Notes under the pieces: generated by a model
The model's database searches: none
Told to the model about the DNA's origin: nothing
The model's input: only the letters and a program-made list of their open reading frames with translations
NCBI RefSeq assembly: GCF_958450345.1
Contig: NC_088780.1
Location: 61,837,533-61,901,532 of the forward strand
Length of the DNA: 64,000 bases
Source of the DNA: Calliphora vicina
Lineage: Eukaryota; Arthropoda; Insecta; Diptera; Calliphoridae
Reading direction: 5' to 3'
Shown here: in pieces, positions 11,591-22,432 of the stretch
Layout: each line of letters opens with the position of its first letter
Position numbering within the stretch: position 1 is the stretch's first letter
Translations under genes and position numbers: made by a program

Positions 11591-12253
11591 TTTTATGTCA
11601 TTTGATTCTGATTCTCTTTGAAGTCTAAATTAAGATTTTATTCCATAGCCTGAAGTGTTCGAAGGAAATTTGGTACTACCACAATTTGTTAGCATTACTT
11701 AACTAATAATAATTCGAGAGAGAATCTTCCAATTTTGAAGTAATTTAACTTGAAATTGTTTAAACTTTAAAGACAGGCAAATTCATTACTCAATCAATTC
11801 AAAAATAATAATAAAAAGTATAACATTCTATTTCATTTTTTATAGAAAGTTGAAAGAAGTTAATCAAATGAATAAATGTAATTTTTAAAAATTATTTTTC
11901 TACTTTACAACTGCAATAACATAAGCTTTGAACTACAGCAACAAAATTAAATAAAATGTAGATGTCGAACTTATTGAAGTGAACGACAGTGTACATACAT
12001 ACATGCATGTGTGTGTATGTATGAATATTTATGGAGATGTGTATTTACGTAAATACATACATTGTACGTATCGGAGTGTAATAAACTTTGAACTTGCTAA
12101 AGCATAAAAAATATACATTTAATTTAAATTAAATGTTGAACAACATACAAACAAAGCAAATAAACAAAAAATAATAGAATAAAATTGCATGCGTGCATAA
12201 ATGTCAAATTCATTATTTCATTAATTGTTTACATTTTATGCATACATATAAGT
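11591..12253. other. Unassigned AT-rich stretch; no gene
   Basis: Short GTGTGTATGTATG and TACATACA runs near 12000; nothing else recognised. Confidence 0.35.
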
Positions 12254-12261
12254 ATAAGTAT

Positions 12262-13964
12262 AGGGCGATCGGTCCGGTTTTTAATAACCGGTTATAACCG
12301 TTTTTTTGCTAGGTCGGTCTCGGTTTTTTGAAAAGCTCACATTTCGAATATCGAAGAAACCGGGTTTTTCTCCTCGAATAGCCGGTTTTTTCTAAAAGTG
12401 TGTTAAAAAAATAATCAAAATCCAAAAAAAAATTAAAACAAATACTCTATTTTAGAAGACTTTTTATATTTACCTAGCGTTTACACATGCAAGTGACAGT
12501 TGCAAAAACTCAATATATTCATACTTTTGCACTACACAATTGTGTAAATTTACACATGCATAGTGATTGTGTTAGTGCAAACATATGAATGTGTTCAGTT
12601 ACTTGCACTGTTACTTGCATGTGTAAGCCCCAGGTTAGAAAATCTCACAAGTGATCTGGAAAGCCTGAAAACTTACTCAATGCTTTGTTTTCTATATCTC
12701 CTACAAATACACCAAGTAAAAGATAATTTTCAATGTCTAGTTTTATAAAAACAAAAAAAAAATCGAGATACTCCAAAGCATTTAAACTGTGTTTTACTTA
12801 TTCCTAAGAGATTATTTTACCTTCATAAGGTATTCAAATTTACTGACGTTAGAAAAAATGCAATTTTAATTTCAAAATGGGTAACATTTTACCCAAAGAC
12901 CTTATGAAGGATTAGGTCTTCAGCAAGTATGATGAAAAGAGAGAGATATATGTATCAGAGAACGGATTGAATTCTCTATTTTGTGGTTTTGAATGCATTC
13001 TCATAAAATGAGCCTTTTGTAGACAATATACATTAATTCTGTAAAGCAATACATGACATTATTCATAAAATGGAGTGCAACGAAAAATTATGCTTATATT
13101 GCTTGTCTTTTATAAAAGTAAGCTAACACTCCCAAAAGCAACGAATACTTAACGAATGGTGTGAATGGTTTTAATGCTAATAGAGTGAATTTACGTACAT
13201 GTTAAAAGTTTTAATGTTACACAAGTTTAACTTAACATATTGGTGTTGCACAGTGGTATAGAAAAAAAATAGAGGGAAATAAATCTGTAACTTCTAGACG
13301 CTTAGTCCGAAATATTATCGAGTTTAATTTTTGAGTTTCGACCTCATAGGCCCACCAGATGCGCGGCCAGGGGTCCCCAAAGTAGGACACCTCGGGTATG
13401 TTACATTATTAAAACGATCCTATTTCTTCTTTTGGGTTCCGATTTCCAAAAAAATTACATATAAAGAATCTGCTTGTCGCGTACTATAAAAAACCTCATC
13501 GTAGCTACCAATTATCGCTTTAGTTTAGGAGATATTCGTATTTTAAAATTAAATTTTCAAAATTTTTACCCACCCTACTCCAGTTTTTTGATAATATCGG
13601 ATCTAAATTTTTTCCCGATTTTCTCCATTTTTATTTAATTGGACTAACAATAACTTCTAAAAACCTAAATGAAATAAAATATCAAACACTCACTTTTAGA
13701 AAAAATTAAATATTAATTTCAAAATGGGTCAAATTTTAACCAAAGACCTTGTGAAGAATAAAAGAAGTAATCAAAATGGTTTTAATCGCTATTATTTTAA
13801 TAAATAAAACTGTTTTTCTTCTTATTTCTATGTGTTTTAATATTTTTACAAAAAATCGATTAACCGGTTATTATAAAAAACCGAAACCGGTTTATATTAA
13901 ATAGCAATTTTTCGAAGAAACCGAAAACCGGTTTTTAAAAAATGTCGAAGAATCGATCACCCTA
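12262..13964. mobile_element. hAT-like element with AACCGG words, 1.7 kb
   Basis: Left end AGGGCGATCGGTCCGGTTTT and right end (reversed) TAGGGTGATCGATTCTTCG, with perfect 8-bp duplications ATAAGTAT at 12254-12261 and 13965-13972. Both subterminal zones contain AACCGGTT/ACCGGTTTT words. No transposase frame is visible; a TTA-flanked MITE (12473-12634) is nested inside. Confidence 0.82.
12473..12634. mobile_element. PIF/Harbinger-like MITE (TTA duplication), family M1
   Basis: CCTAGCGTTTACACATGCAAG and reversed CCTGGGGCTTACACATGCAA form about 35-bp TIRs; TTA precedes at 12470-12472 and follows at 12635-12637. A relative lies at 27591-27734. A 3-bp TTA duplication is the PIF/Harbinger hallmark. 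Confidence 0.8.
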
Positions 13965-13972
13965 ATAAGTAT

Positions 13973-14803
13973 GTACATTAGACTTGCCCTTAAGAAATTT
14001 GCTTCGGATGGATCTTATTTTGTTCTTTAGTATCTAAAACAAAATTCGTTGCTAATCGGATAACGAGTACCCATGTCGATAATCAATTAAAATATACATA
14101 TGGGAGAATCCATATCAAAACGGACATAAAACTGCTATTTTCGGATTTGACATCTTCGATTGTAAAGAAATTTAAAACACATATTAGTATTCCAAAGGGT
14201 TCCTCAAATCAATTACTTTTTCATCAGACCCTTTCCATTTCAAATATATCGCGATTTGAAAATTGAAAAATTTGTTAAAATTGTCTATAATTATTTACAT
14301 AATTTTTGATTCCATTTTAAAGCCTTAAAATGGTGTGAATGAAATTGTTTACTTTCAAAAGTTTAAAGGTCAAATTTCGGAGTATATATTTCAATGTAAA
14401 AAATATCAAAGATCGCGGTGTTAAAAATTAAAAAAAAAATATATTGTATGAGGACACCTAAACTCTCTCCTATATTCGTGCAAAATAATTTCGATGAAGA
14501 CTCCATTAGTTCAGGAGTTTTAAAGAAAAACATTACTAAAAGTACGTTTTTTCATATAAATTCATATAAAAATTTAAGCACCTGTGTTTTACCATATAAA
14601 TTGAAATTGATTCAACTGTTCTGTTTTCTATTTGCTTAAATTTTTATATGCACACTGCCCACTCAGAATTCCCATTGAATTTGAACCATAAAGAATAACC
14701 AACTTGCAAAATAATTTGGAATGAATGCACAATGACACATAAGAAATTGCTCGAAGTGCTCGACAAGTCCCTGCGTGATTTTCGAGGAAACAACCAACCG
14801 ATG
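13973..14803. other. Unassigned stretch; no gene
   Basis: Includes a few short open frames (14418-14858) that I cannot match to any family. Confidence 0.35.
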
Positions 14804-15451
14804 CACTATAGGTAATTTTACCCATTTTGCGGCAAAAATTAATTTTTTGAACTTTCATGAATGCATTTTTTGTTGTTGGTATTTGATAAAGAAAACATTA
14901 ACGCAAACAACTTCAAGTTTTGTTTTTTGTAAAAAAAGTAATATTTAAGAAAAATATTTCGTAAAAAAAAATTTTTTTTTACGAAAGACTCATACTTTGA
15001 CATAACCTTTAATTTTATAATATTTTCTGAAAAATTAACTTTGGATCAACTTTTAAAAAGTTGGCCGAATTTGGCCGGGTTTAAACAATCAGAAACGTGT
15101 TAAATGTAGAATTTTGAGTTTAATTTGTCAATTTCATGTTGCACTATTTGAGAAATATCATTTTTCGTAGGCAGCCTACGCTTGCAAAATAGCGAACTTG
15201 CGGAAGTTTGGATGGATGAACAAAAGAAAGAGGAGAAGAATGCTGCTGTTTTTTTAAAAATTACGCCGCCATATTGGATCCGTCATTTTGAATTTGAAAA
15301 ATTCTACCTCAGATTCGAAATCAGCAATCTTGGATACCGATTTTCATGAAAATCAGAAGACATTTCTAAATTTACGCCGCCATATTGGATCCGCCATTTG
15401 GAATTTTCCTTATAGTTTTGGCCACAAAAATGGGTAAAATTACCTATAGTG
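14804..15451. mobile_element. TIR element with duplicated CGCCGCCATATTGG segment
   Basis: CACTATAGGTAATTTTACCC at 14804 is exactly mirrored by GGGTAAAATTACCTATAGTG ending 15451 (25-bp perfect TIRs including ATTTT). Inside, TTACGCCGCCATATTGGATC occurs twice about 109 bp apart (15261 and 15370) as a direct repeat. Flanks carry (C/G)CGATG on both sides, a possible but shifted duplication. Confidence 0.75.
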
Positions 15452-16142
15452 GCGATGGGAGCCGCTGATTGTATACGCAAAAATATTTTTCACGTTTGTG
15501 TGCAACTACACGTGTATTTAGATGTGCATAAACATGTTGTTGTTGTTCTTCAAGCAAATTTAAAACGTTTTTTAACACTTTTATGGAAAGAATTTTTAAA
15601 AAAAAATTTATATTGTGCACATCTAGAGAAAATAATGTTTTAAACCATATAGGTTTCATCAATATTGGTGGACAATAATATACTTAAAAGTGTACCACAA
15701 AAAACGTGTGGCCTATTTATATATAAGATATACATATATAGAGTCCGAATTACCGAATTAGATATCGAGTAAAACTGATCGTAATTTTCTTATTCAAGTT
15801 TATGGCATTCGATATTGATTAAGATATATAGTAAATTTTATTATAATTTCGATACGATAGCTCATTCGATCACGAATGCGGTAATTCAGCCCCAGTTTTT
15901 TATACGATTTAGTTGGCTAAATATTCTCTACATAACATTCTCTATATTGTATACTTAATTCTGGTATTTGTCAGTACTTAAAACAGGGACTTATGGTAGA
16001 GGAGGGAACGCTCACGAGATTCTTTATGTATGCTTGAATAATATTATTTAAACTAGGAAATCGATTTAATAAATCACTAAGAGCTAGTTTCTGGGATAGA
16101 GATAATCTACATTCTTCGCTTAAACCTAAATTAAACTAAAAA
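15452..16142. other. Unassigned AT-rich stretch; no gene
   Basis: Nothing supportable beyond short overlapping frames on opposite strands near 15445-15660. Confidence 0.35.
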
Positions 16143-16518
16143 TTGTGTTTCTCACTTATTGTTTATATGGTATATAATCTAGGTTTAACTGAGCATCATT
16201 GGTGAGTTAAACCTAAGTATAAAATGCCAAAGCACAAACAGATGAAAAATAAAATAAACAAATCAGCACAGCAACTCTTTGTTTTTATTTGCTTTATTAA
16301 CATCAATATAATTTTTAATATACATTTTATATACTTTAGTGTAACTTTTTCTTTTAGCAAGTTAAAATTTACAAAAAAAGTTATGTAACGCGGTTACTTT
16401 TTCTTATAAAATTTATAGTATTGCCATATTTATATGAAAAAATTTGAAGAATAAACATGTGATTTGACTGAACAGTATGGCAATGCTAACAAAATTAATC
16501 TACTAGTGAGAAACACAA
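16143..16518. mobile_element. Small TIR element (TTGTGTTTCTCACT ends)
   Basis: TTGTGTTTCTCACT at 16143 and AGTGAGAAACACAA ending at 16518 are inverted. The interior has no frame. I could not establish a target duplication. Confidence 0.5.
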
Positions 16519-16684
16519 TCATTGGTTAAATTCCGGCAAAATATGTTTCAGGATTAATATAACAACGTGTTAAGCTGAGTTTAACTGACAAGTCCTTCTG
16601 ATTCAGTTTTTTCTAAATTGAGCTAATCTCCTAGATACATTTTTTCAAACGATAAAAAGTTTGATTTGAAAATTTACTTTAAAA

Positions 16685-17027
16685 ACAAGTAAGAGAGCTA
16701 TATTCGGCTGTGCCGAATCTTATATACCCTTCACCAAATTGTACTTCAAAATAAAAAATTTAAATATTTTTAAGTGAACATTTTTTTTTCAGTTTTTTTA
16801 ATTTTTTGGAAAAAAAAATTTTTCAAATTGTTTTTTTTTTAAATTTTAAATTTTTTTTTTTAATTTTAAAAAAATTGATTTCAACAGACGGACATGGCTT
16901 AATCGACTCCGCTATCTATAAGGATACAGAATATATATACTTTATGGGGTCGGAAATGAAAAATGTAGAAATTACAAACGGAATGACAAACTTATATATA
17001 CCCTTCTTACGAAGGTGAAGGGTATAA
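16685..17027 (+). mobile_element. DINE-1/Helentron-like element copy 3, internally deleted
   Basis: Has both ends, CAAGTAAGAGAGCTATATTC with its hairpin and GAAGGTGAAGGGTATA, but jumps from the T-rich block straight to TTGATTTCAACAGACGGACA, losing the middle of the element. Confidence 0.85.
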
Positions 17028-17254
17028 TAAGAGGTTGTTTTTATATCATTAAATTCTAAATTGTTGTAGTACAAATTTGTTAACTTTGGTTGCGAAATAA
17101 GTTTTTGTTCATATCGTTTAAAAGTTGTAGAGTGTATGAAAGGAACTCCAAATATATTTTTGTTATACCGATGCTTAAACAATGAAAGCAATCTTAAAAT
17201 TTTATGGTTGGCTAATTAAAAGAAATGTTGGTATTTTGAAATTTATATAACACT
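17028..17254. other. Unassigned stretch
   Basis: No recognisable feature. Confidence 0.3.
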
Positions 17255-17255
17255 A

Positions 17256-17582
17256 GTTGATCGCCCCGGCTTCGCCCGGTAGCATTTACTAATGTTCTTC
17301 AAGTTTCTTCAACCCACTCACACCAGCCTGTTCTTATTTATTTGCAAAAAAAATATCTAAATTTGTACTGCATACTTTAGGGAGCTTTTTTATTACAGTT
17401 GACTGGACTCACAAAAAAAAGAATTTTCGAGTTTTACCCGGAATTTTTTTAATTTTTTTCCATCTCCTGAAATCACCATCTCGAATCAAATAAAAAAAAT
17501 CAGCCAAATCGCTCCAGCGGTTCTCACGTGATGACATTACATACATGGACCATTTCATTTTTATATAGATAGATTTTGGAGT
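17256..17582 (+). mobile_element. LINE/SINE 3'-tail repeat (CCCCGGCTTCGCCCGGTAGC family)
   Basis: Starts TAGTTGATCGCCCCGGCTTC with a GGCTTCGCC mini-hairpin and ends TTTTTATATAGATAGATT, a TATAGAT-like simple tail. The closing segment CAGCCAAATCGCTCCAGCGG and GTGATGACATTACATACATG is the sort of conserved 3' tail I associate with RTE-type LINEs and the SINEs that use them. A reversed partial copy is at 52518-52655. Confidence 0.55.
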
Positions 17583-18720
17583 TTCAACAAAAATATGACG
17601 CGATATTTTTTATTATACCTTAATTTAAATTTTCTAACTTCTAGTATGATTTTAAGGCCACTAGGTGTATGAAATGACAGCTGTATTAATTACATACGAT
17701 ATTTTCCAGACTTATTTAAGTGTCTATAAACAGAGTTACAATTTTTGTATCTGGTGAAATCTTCCAATTATAATAAATTACAAATAAATCACACTATTGT
17801 TTAGAAACATCCATGGCTTGATATGAATTTAAACTTTAAATTTTAAAGTACTAAAAATGTTTACTAATTTTTCATCTTGTACTTACTTTATTTAGACGCA
17901 GTGCTGAAAAGTTACGAAAATAAGGTCCATAACAAGAAAATTATATATGTTACGTAGAAAAGTTACGAAAAATATAACCAAACGGCACCACAGATTGTGA
18001 TAAATATCTAAAGGAAATTTAGACCATTCGGTTAATTGTCTGATAAAGTTTCAGAATATTAAGCGACAAATCTGACAAAAGTCTAACTGAAAAATTAAAG
18101 CGAAAAATTTAGCCATTTTCCAGCTAGATCTAGCGATTTTATTTTCATTTAGCCATAACAAATGGCTAAATTTTATCTAGCGGGTGATCTAGACGTTTTA
18201 TTTTAATTTAGCCTTTTTTAATTTAAAACTTTTATTTAACATTTTTGGAATATCACTCAATATCACACAGAAAAAAGAAATTCATAATCGAACATGACTT
18301 TTTCTTCCCAAACTTTTTCATTCAGAATGTTCATAAATATTATAAAGTTCTACATGACGGAAATTTTTTCCTTTTTTTGATATTTTATAATAAATTGCAT
18401 TACAATTATATTACGTAATGATTTTGTTAAAATATCTTTATATAATGGCCCTATATTGACCAATCATTCAAGATTAATCAACAAAATCTGAAATGTAAAC
18501 CATATCAATAAAAATAATTAAACATGCATTAACATTAAAGAATTTCATCTGTTTCAAATAATGCAGTCAATTTCGCGCATATTTTCACATTTTATAGCTG
18601 AAAATCATAAAAAGTAAAAAAATTTCCAAGGAAAATTTCAAACATTTTTAAACAACATAAAATATTTTTTTGAAGCCTCCTAGATTTTATTTGAAAACAA
18701 AAATTATAAACAAAATCATA
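17583..18720. other. Mostly unassigned; hAT-like AGCCATTT/CTAGATC words near 18105-18230
   Basis: TTTAGCCATTTTCCAGCTAG, ATCTAGCGATTTTATTTTCA and related words repeat here, and match the right end of the element at 37135-38448 (38340-38445). A start CAGTGCTGAAAAGTTACG near 17903 might be the other end but I cannot close the element. Confidence 0.45.
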
Positions 18721-18723
18721 CTA

Positions 18724-18977
18724 TGGGGGGATTCAAATGGTCTGCTATTTGATCGTATTGTCATAATCTCGTAAAATATTTTTTTAGTTTAAACAAATCT
18801 TGTTGTGCTGCAAACAAAAAAAAGTGTTATTTTATGACAAACCAATAAACATAGTTCAAAAAGTCTTATTAGTTTATAACATTTTGTTTGAAAACCAACA
18901 AAAATTTATTTATACTAAAAAAATATTTTATGAAATTATGACAATACGACCTAATAGGAGACCGTTTGAATCCCCCA
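18724..18977. mobile_element. MITE with 60-bp TIRs and TA duplication
   Basis: TGGGGGGATTCAAATGGTCT at 18724 and, reversed from 18977, TGGGGGATTCAAACGGTCTC; similarity continues through CGTATTGTCATAAT and AAATATTTTT. TA precedes (18722-18723) and follows (18978-18979), as for Tc1/mariner. Confidence 0.85.
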
Positions 18978-19060
18978 TATGTATTCCTGAAATTATTTAT
19001 AAATGTATAAATTGAAAATCAAATCATGCTATTTATGTTGAAACTTTTTTCCATACGGTA

Positions 19061-19223
19061 ACATAGAGACGAGACGTAATTGTCAAAAACCTAAGTCTGC
19101 TGTCAATAACCTAACTCTTGCAACAACAAAATACATACTAGTCAATATATTTTGTTGTTGTATCAGACATATGATTTGTTGTATTTTTTGTGTTTGACAA
19201 ATCGGAGTGTCTCGTCTCTATGT
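19061..19223. mobile_element. Small MITE (ACATAGAGACGAGAC ends)
   Basis: ACATAGAGACGAGAC at 19061 and GTCTCGTCTCTATGT ending at 19223 are inverted; a second inner pair around TTGTCAAAAAC / GTTTGACAA extends the arms. No duplication resolved. Confidence 0.65.
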
Positions 19224-19359
19224 TTAATTCTCTATGCTTTTTTCTGTGAGCTTTTTGTCAAAATTAAAACAATATTTTTTTTATTAAATAACAAAGAAAC
19301 AACTTCGCATATAATTTCATCCGTTTTTTTATGCCCTTCACCTTCGTGAGAATGGTATA

Positions 19360-19570
19360 CGTCCCCTCATTAAAACAATAGTGTATAAGCATATACACCA
19401 TTCTTTTTTTTATTGCATAGTAAGAATATGCATAACCTATTCAAAATTTGTGGTCAAAAGATCAATTGAAATATTTCTTTTGTTCTAGATGTCTACTAAC
19501 ACAAAAATTTTAAACTCAATTATTTCGAAATGGCAAAAATATTATACACTATTGTTTTATTAAGGGGACG
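19360..19570. mobile_element. 211-bp MITE nested in DINE-like copy 4
   Basis: 29-bp TIRs (CGTCCCCTCATTAAAACAAT / CGTCCCCTTAATAAAACAAT reversed, 27/29 identical), flanked by ATA at 19357-19359 and 19571-19573. Deleting the element and one ATA gives the host consensus, so ATA is the duplicated target. Confidence 0.9.
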
Positions 19571-19892
19571 ATATATAAGTTTGTCATTCCGTTTGTAATT
19601 TCCACAATATAATTATCCGACCCTATAAAGTATATATATTCTGGATCCTTATAGATAGCGGAGTCGGTTGAAATCAACTCTTCGAAGCCCCCAAATAACT
19701 TACATACACGATTTATACATCAACAACCGCAATTTTGTACCTGTTTTTACCTATAACTGGATTACTAAGTCATTAATATAGACAATATGGATATCTAATG
19801 ATAGATATTTCAAAGACCTTTGCAACGACGTATATAAGACCATAGTAATTTGGACCTATAATGGGTAAAAATCGGAAAAAATATTGTTTAAT

Positions 19893-20169
19893 CCTCCGTT
19901 ATTCGCAATCATTTTCAATCGAGACTAGTCGCAATGTATAAAATTGATATCAATGAAAGAAAGGCGCGTTTGAAAATAATATCTTCACTTTTTATTTCAA
20001 AAACATAAAAACAATATTAAATTCAAAGTATTTAAAAGAATAATACAAATAAAATTGCAGTACAAATATATTTCTATCAAAAAATAGCTTAAAACTTAGG
20101 GTGTTAAAAAAAAATTTACAATAAAAAACGTTTGCATGTATCAACTAGATCAGTTGCGAGTAACGGAGG
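19893..20169. mobile_element. 277-bp MITE nested in DINE-like copy 4
   Basis: CCTCCGTTATTCGCAA at 19893 is mirrored by TTGCGAGTAACGGAGG ending at 20169. Interior AT-rich, no frame. Confidence 0.75.
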
Positions 20170-20378
20170 GTCAACCTCCATTTTTTTTACCAAAAAAATA
20201 AAAAAAAAAAATTTAGTAAAACAATTCGAAAAAATGTATTCCAAAAAATTAAAAAAACAACTATAGAAAAAAAAATTTTTGTTTATCTAAAAATATTATA
20301 TTGATGTATAATTTGGTGAAGGGTATATAAGATTCGGCACAGCCGAATATAGCTCTCTTACTTGTTTAAATACACATT

Positions 20379-20483
20379 CAGTCCAATTATGAATAAAAAA
20401 TTCCCCGGAAGTTTTTTCCCATTGAATTTGAATTCCAGAAAAGGGAAAGAACTCCCGGTGAATTTTTATTCATAATTGTGCTG
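20379..20483. mobile_element. 105-bp MITE that is almost all TIR
   Basis: CAGTCCAATTATGAATAAAA at 20379 versus reversed CAGCACAATTATGAATAAAA from 20483; arms of about 40 bp continue through TTCTTTCCC/TTTTTTCCC. ATT flanks both sides. It lies 15 bp from the end of DINE-like copy 4. Confidence 0.8.
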
Positions 20484-21420
20484 ATTATGCATTCGCCTGC
20501 AGATGATTGATGGCAGAAAATATTATTGGTTTTTGAAATTGTTTCCAAATAAAACGCATTAGAAAACTAGACAGATTTATGGAACACATTTTTTAAAATA
20601 TATACATATATATATCTGCTAAGTTTTTGTAGTTTTTTGAAAACTAGTAAAGTTGAACTCACTTAAAAAGTAATGTGTATCAATTTGTATTCACTTATTT
20701 TGGTTTTCAGCCATTTTTAATACCCAATATTGCTAAAACTACCAACGATTTTTTATAAAAAAAAACAGTTATACACATGATTTTCAGTAGAAAATAGTTA
20801 CCTATAGCAACAAATCGTTCTGAGTTCATAGGAATTTGTAAAACTATCTATTGGGATTTTCAGTCGTTTTCATTATTTGTTTAAACGGTTGCGAGTACCA
20901 TATATTCATCATTTACTACAATCGAATTGTCAATAGTACTTGCAACCGTCCAAATTCGATTGGCGACAAATTCGGTTCTCTTTGTAGTTATTTTAACATG
21001 TACGGGTGTTAATTGACCTCAAATAGTCAGTTAAAATGATATCTCATAAACAGTCTAATAAACGATTGCCTGTAAACAAACCTTCCTCCATAAACTCTTC
21101 AATAAGTGTAGTTTAATTTAAAATTCAATACGATAAAGGAAAATTGGTACTCTTTCTTTTAATGGTTCTTTTTTAATATGTATTTTAAATTACTTAGTTT
21201 ATATACATTAACATTGGCTAATATGCTTCTCAGTAATATAATAATCAAGAATTGGGGGCTCAATGGTATTATAATACCAAAAAAAGGAGAACTAAACCAA
21301 ACTAAGCAGTACTTTTCCGTTCTTAAAATTATACTTTTTGAATGTTCCATAATATTGAACCTAGAATCAGAAAATTACTACCACAAATGAATTAAAACCC
21401 CAAAATTCATTATGAATTAA
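20484..21420. other. Unassigned AT-rich stretch; small palindrome near 20885-20950
   Basis: ACGGTTGCGAGTAC and GTACTTGCAACCGT form a 65-bp inverted pair. The long open frame 21178-21390 has no recognisable motif and I do not call it a gene. Confidence 0.4.
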
Positions 21421-21534
21421 AACCCAAAAGTTTAAATGAAATAAATCGCCAACAAAAGGAACTAAACCCCCAAACCAAAATGAAAAAAAAAACGGATTCG
21501 CATACTAAAAACTTTTTGCTTTGTCCACTTTCGG

Positions 21535-21715
21535 CCGAGCGCAAAGGTTTTCTCCTCTGGGGTGTATCAAAAACTGGCTTCGCCCAGAATGCGCAATGTA
21601 AAAATCTTTTCTGAGCGAAGCCAGTTTTTGATAGGAGAAAACCTTTGCGCCCGGCCAAAGGCCGGCAATGCAAAACCATTTTTCTGAGCGAAGCCAATTT
21701 TTGAAACACCCCAGA
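21535..21715. repeat. GC-richer nested palindrome (AAAGGTTTTCTCC / GGAGAAAACCTTT)
   Basis: GCGCAAAGGTTTTCTCC near 21539 is mirrored by GGAGAAAACCTTTGCGC near 21636; inside these, TCAAAAACTGGCTTCGC is mirrored by GCGAAGCCAGTTTTTGA. A third GCGAAGCCAATTTTTGA follows at about 21688 with GCCAAAGGCCGGC between. It stands out from the surrounding AT-rich DNA. Family unknown. Confidence 0.75.
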
Positions 21716-21810
21716 GTAATTTCATTATGAAATAAATCCCAGAACTAGAGACATGTTATCTTGAATTAGTACTAATTCACAAAGGGAGACTTAATAGTAC
21801 TATTTTTTGG

Positions 21811-21925
21811 GTGCCCCGATAGACCAGTCGATAGTGTGCTGGACTATTAATCTGAGGGTTTCGGGTTCGATTCCCGTCAGAGACCCTGGGTGTATCTGCA
21901 GGCAAGCAGTTTCTGTTCGTTTTTA
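21811..21925 (+). repeat. tRNA-like SINE head with A-rich tail
   Basis: Box-A-like TAGACCAGTCGATAG, anticodon-like arm, and a good box B GGGTTCGATTCCCG with a closed T-stem (CGGG/CCCG). The acceptor stem does not pair, and about 25 bases on there is TTTTTAAAAAAAAAAAAATA. This fits a tRNA-derived SINE better than a tRNA gene. Confidence 0.5.
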
Positions 21926-22335
21926 AAAAAAAAAAAATAAAAAAATTTCTTTCTTCCAATTGGGATGGCAAAGCACACCGGCCATATCGGATATTTGAAA
22001 ATAAGTAAGTATTTGTAACAACTATTTTGCATTATTGTTTTTAAATTAAATAAATAAACAGTCATTTGAAGTTTAATTGTCAGGAAATACTCCTATGATC
22101 AATATTTTTAAATGAATTTGTGTCATTCTTTATTAACAGGTTTAGTTGCTTAGCCTACGAAAGGTAGCCTTCAACATCATCTGAAGCAATTTTTGTAATA
22201 CAATTTAAAAAATTTAAAGAAATCTTAAGATATTTGATCAGATTTGTTTTTAGAGAAATTATATGAATCATTGATGAATGAAAAAGTTTTTTTTGTCATT
22301 CCTAAATTTTTAATTTTTTTACTGAAAATAATTTA
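21926..22335. other. Unassigned stretch
   Basis: No recognisable feature. Confidence 0.3.
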
Positions 22336-22432
22336 AAAGTGAAAACCGAATAATAATTGTCGGTTATGGATTTAGGCCTTGAAAAACCGCGGTTTCGGTT
22401 TCGGTTAAAACCGAACACGAAACTCTACTCTA
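22336..22432. repeat. Orphan end with AAAACCG words
   Basis: AAAACCGAATAATAATTGTC, AAAAACCGCGGTTTCGG and TCGGTTAAAACCGAACACGA occur within 100 bp, like the AACCGG-type subterminal arrays elsewhere in the window. No partner end was found. Confidence 0.45.

Larger units (their letters stand above)
19329..20364 (-). mobile_element. DINE-1/Helentron-like element copy 4 with two nested MITEs
   Basis: 5' ATGCCCTTCACCTTCGTGAG hairpin and 3' GGTGAAGGGTATATAAGATT with ATTCGGCACAGCCGAAT and CTTACTTG are present. The order is interrupted at 19360-19570 and 19893-20169 by unrelated TIR elements. Removing the first restores the family text GGTATATATAAG exactly. Confidence 0.85.

Noticed and set aside
15185..15260. 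AEVWMDEQKKEE reading, reminiscent of a GalNAc-transferase segment after a TTTTCGTAG acceptor-like site
   Set aside because: Only about a dozen residues resemble that family, with no neighbouring exon, and the stretch lies inside a TIR element.
21811..21890. Possible functional tRNA gene
   Set aside because: The T-arm is good but the acceptor stem does not pair and an A-rich tail follows, so it is treated as a tRNA-derived SINE head.
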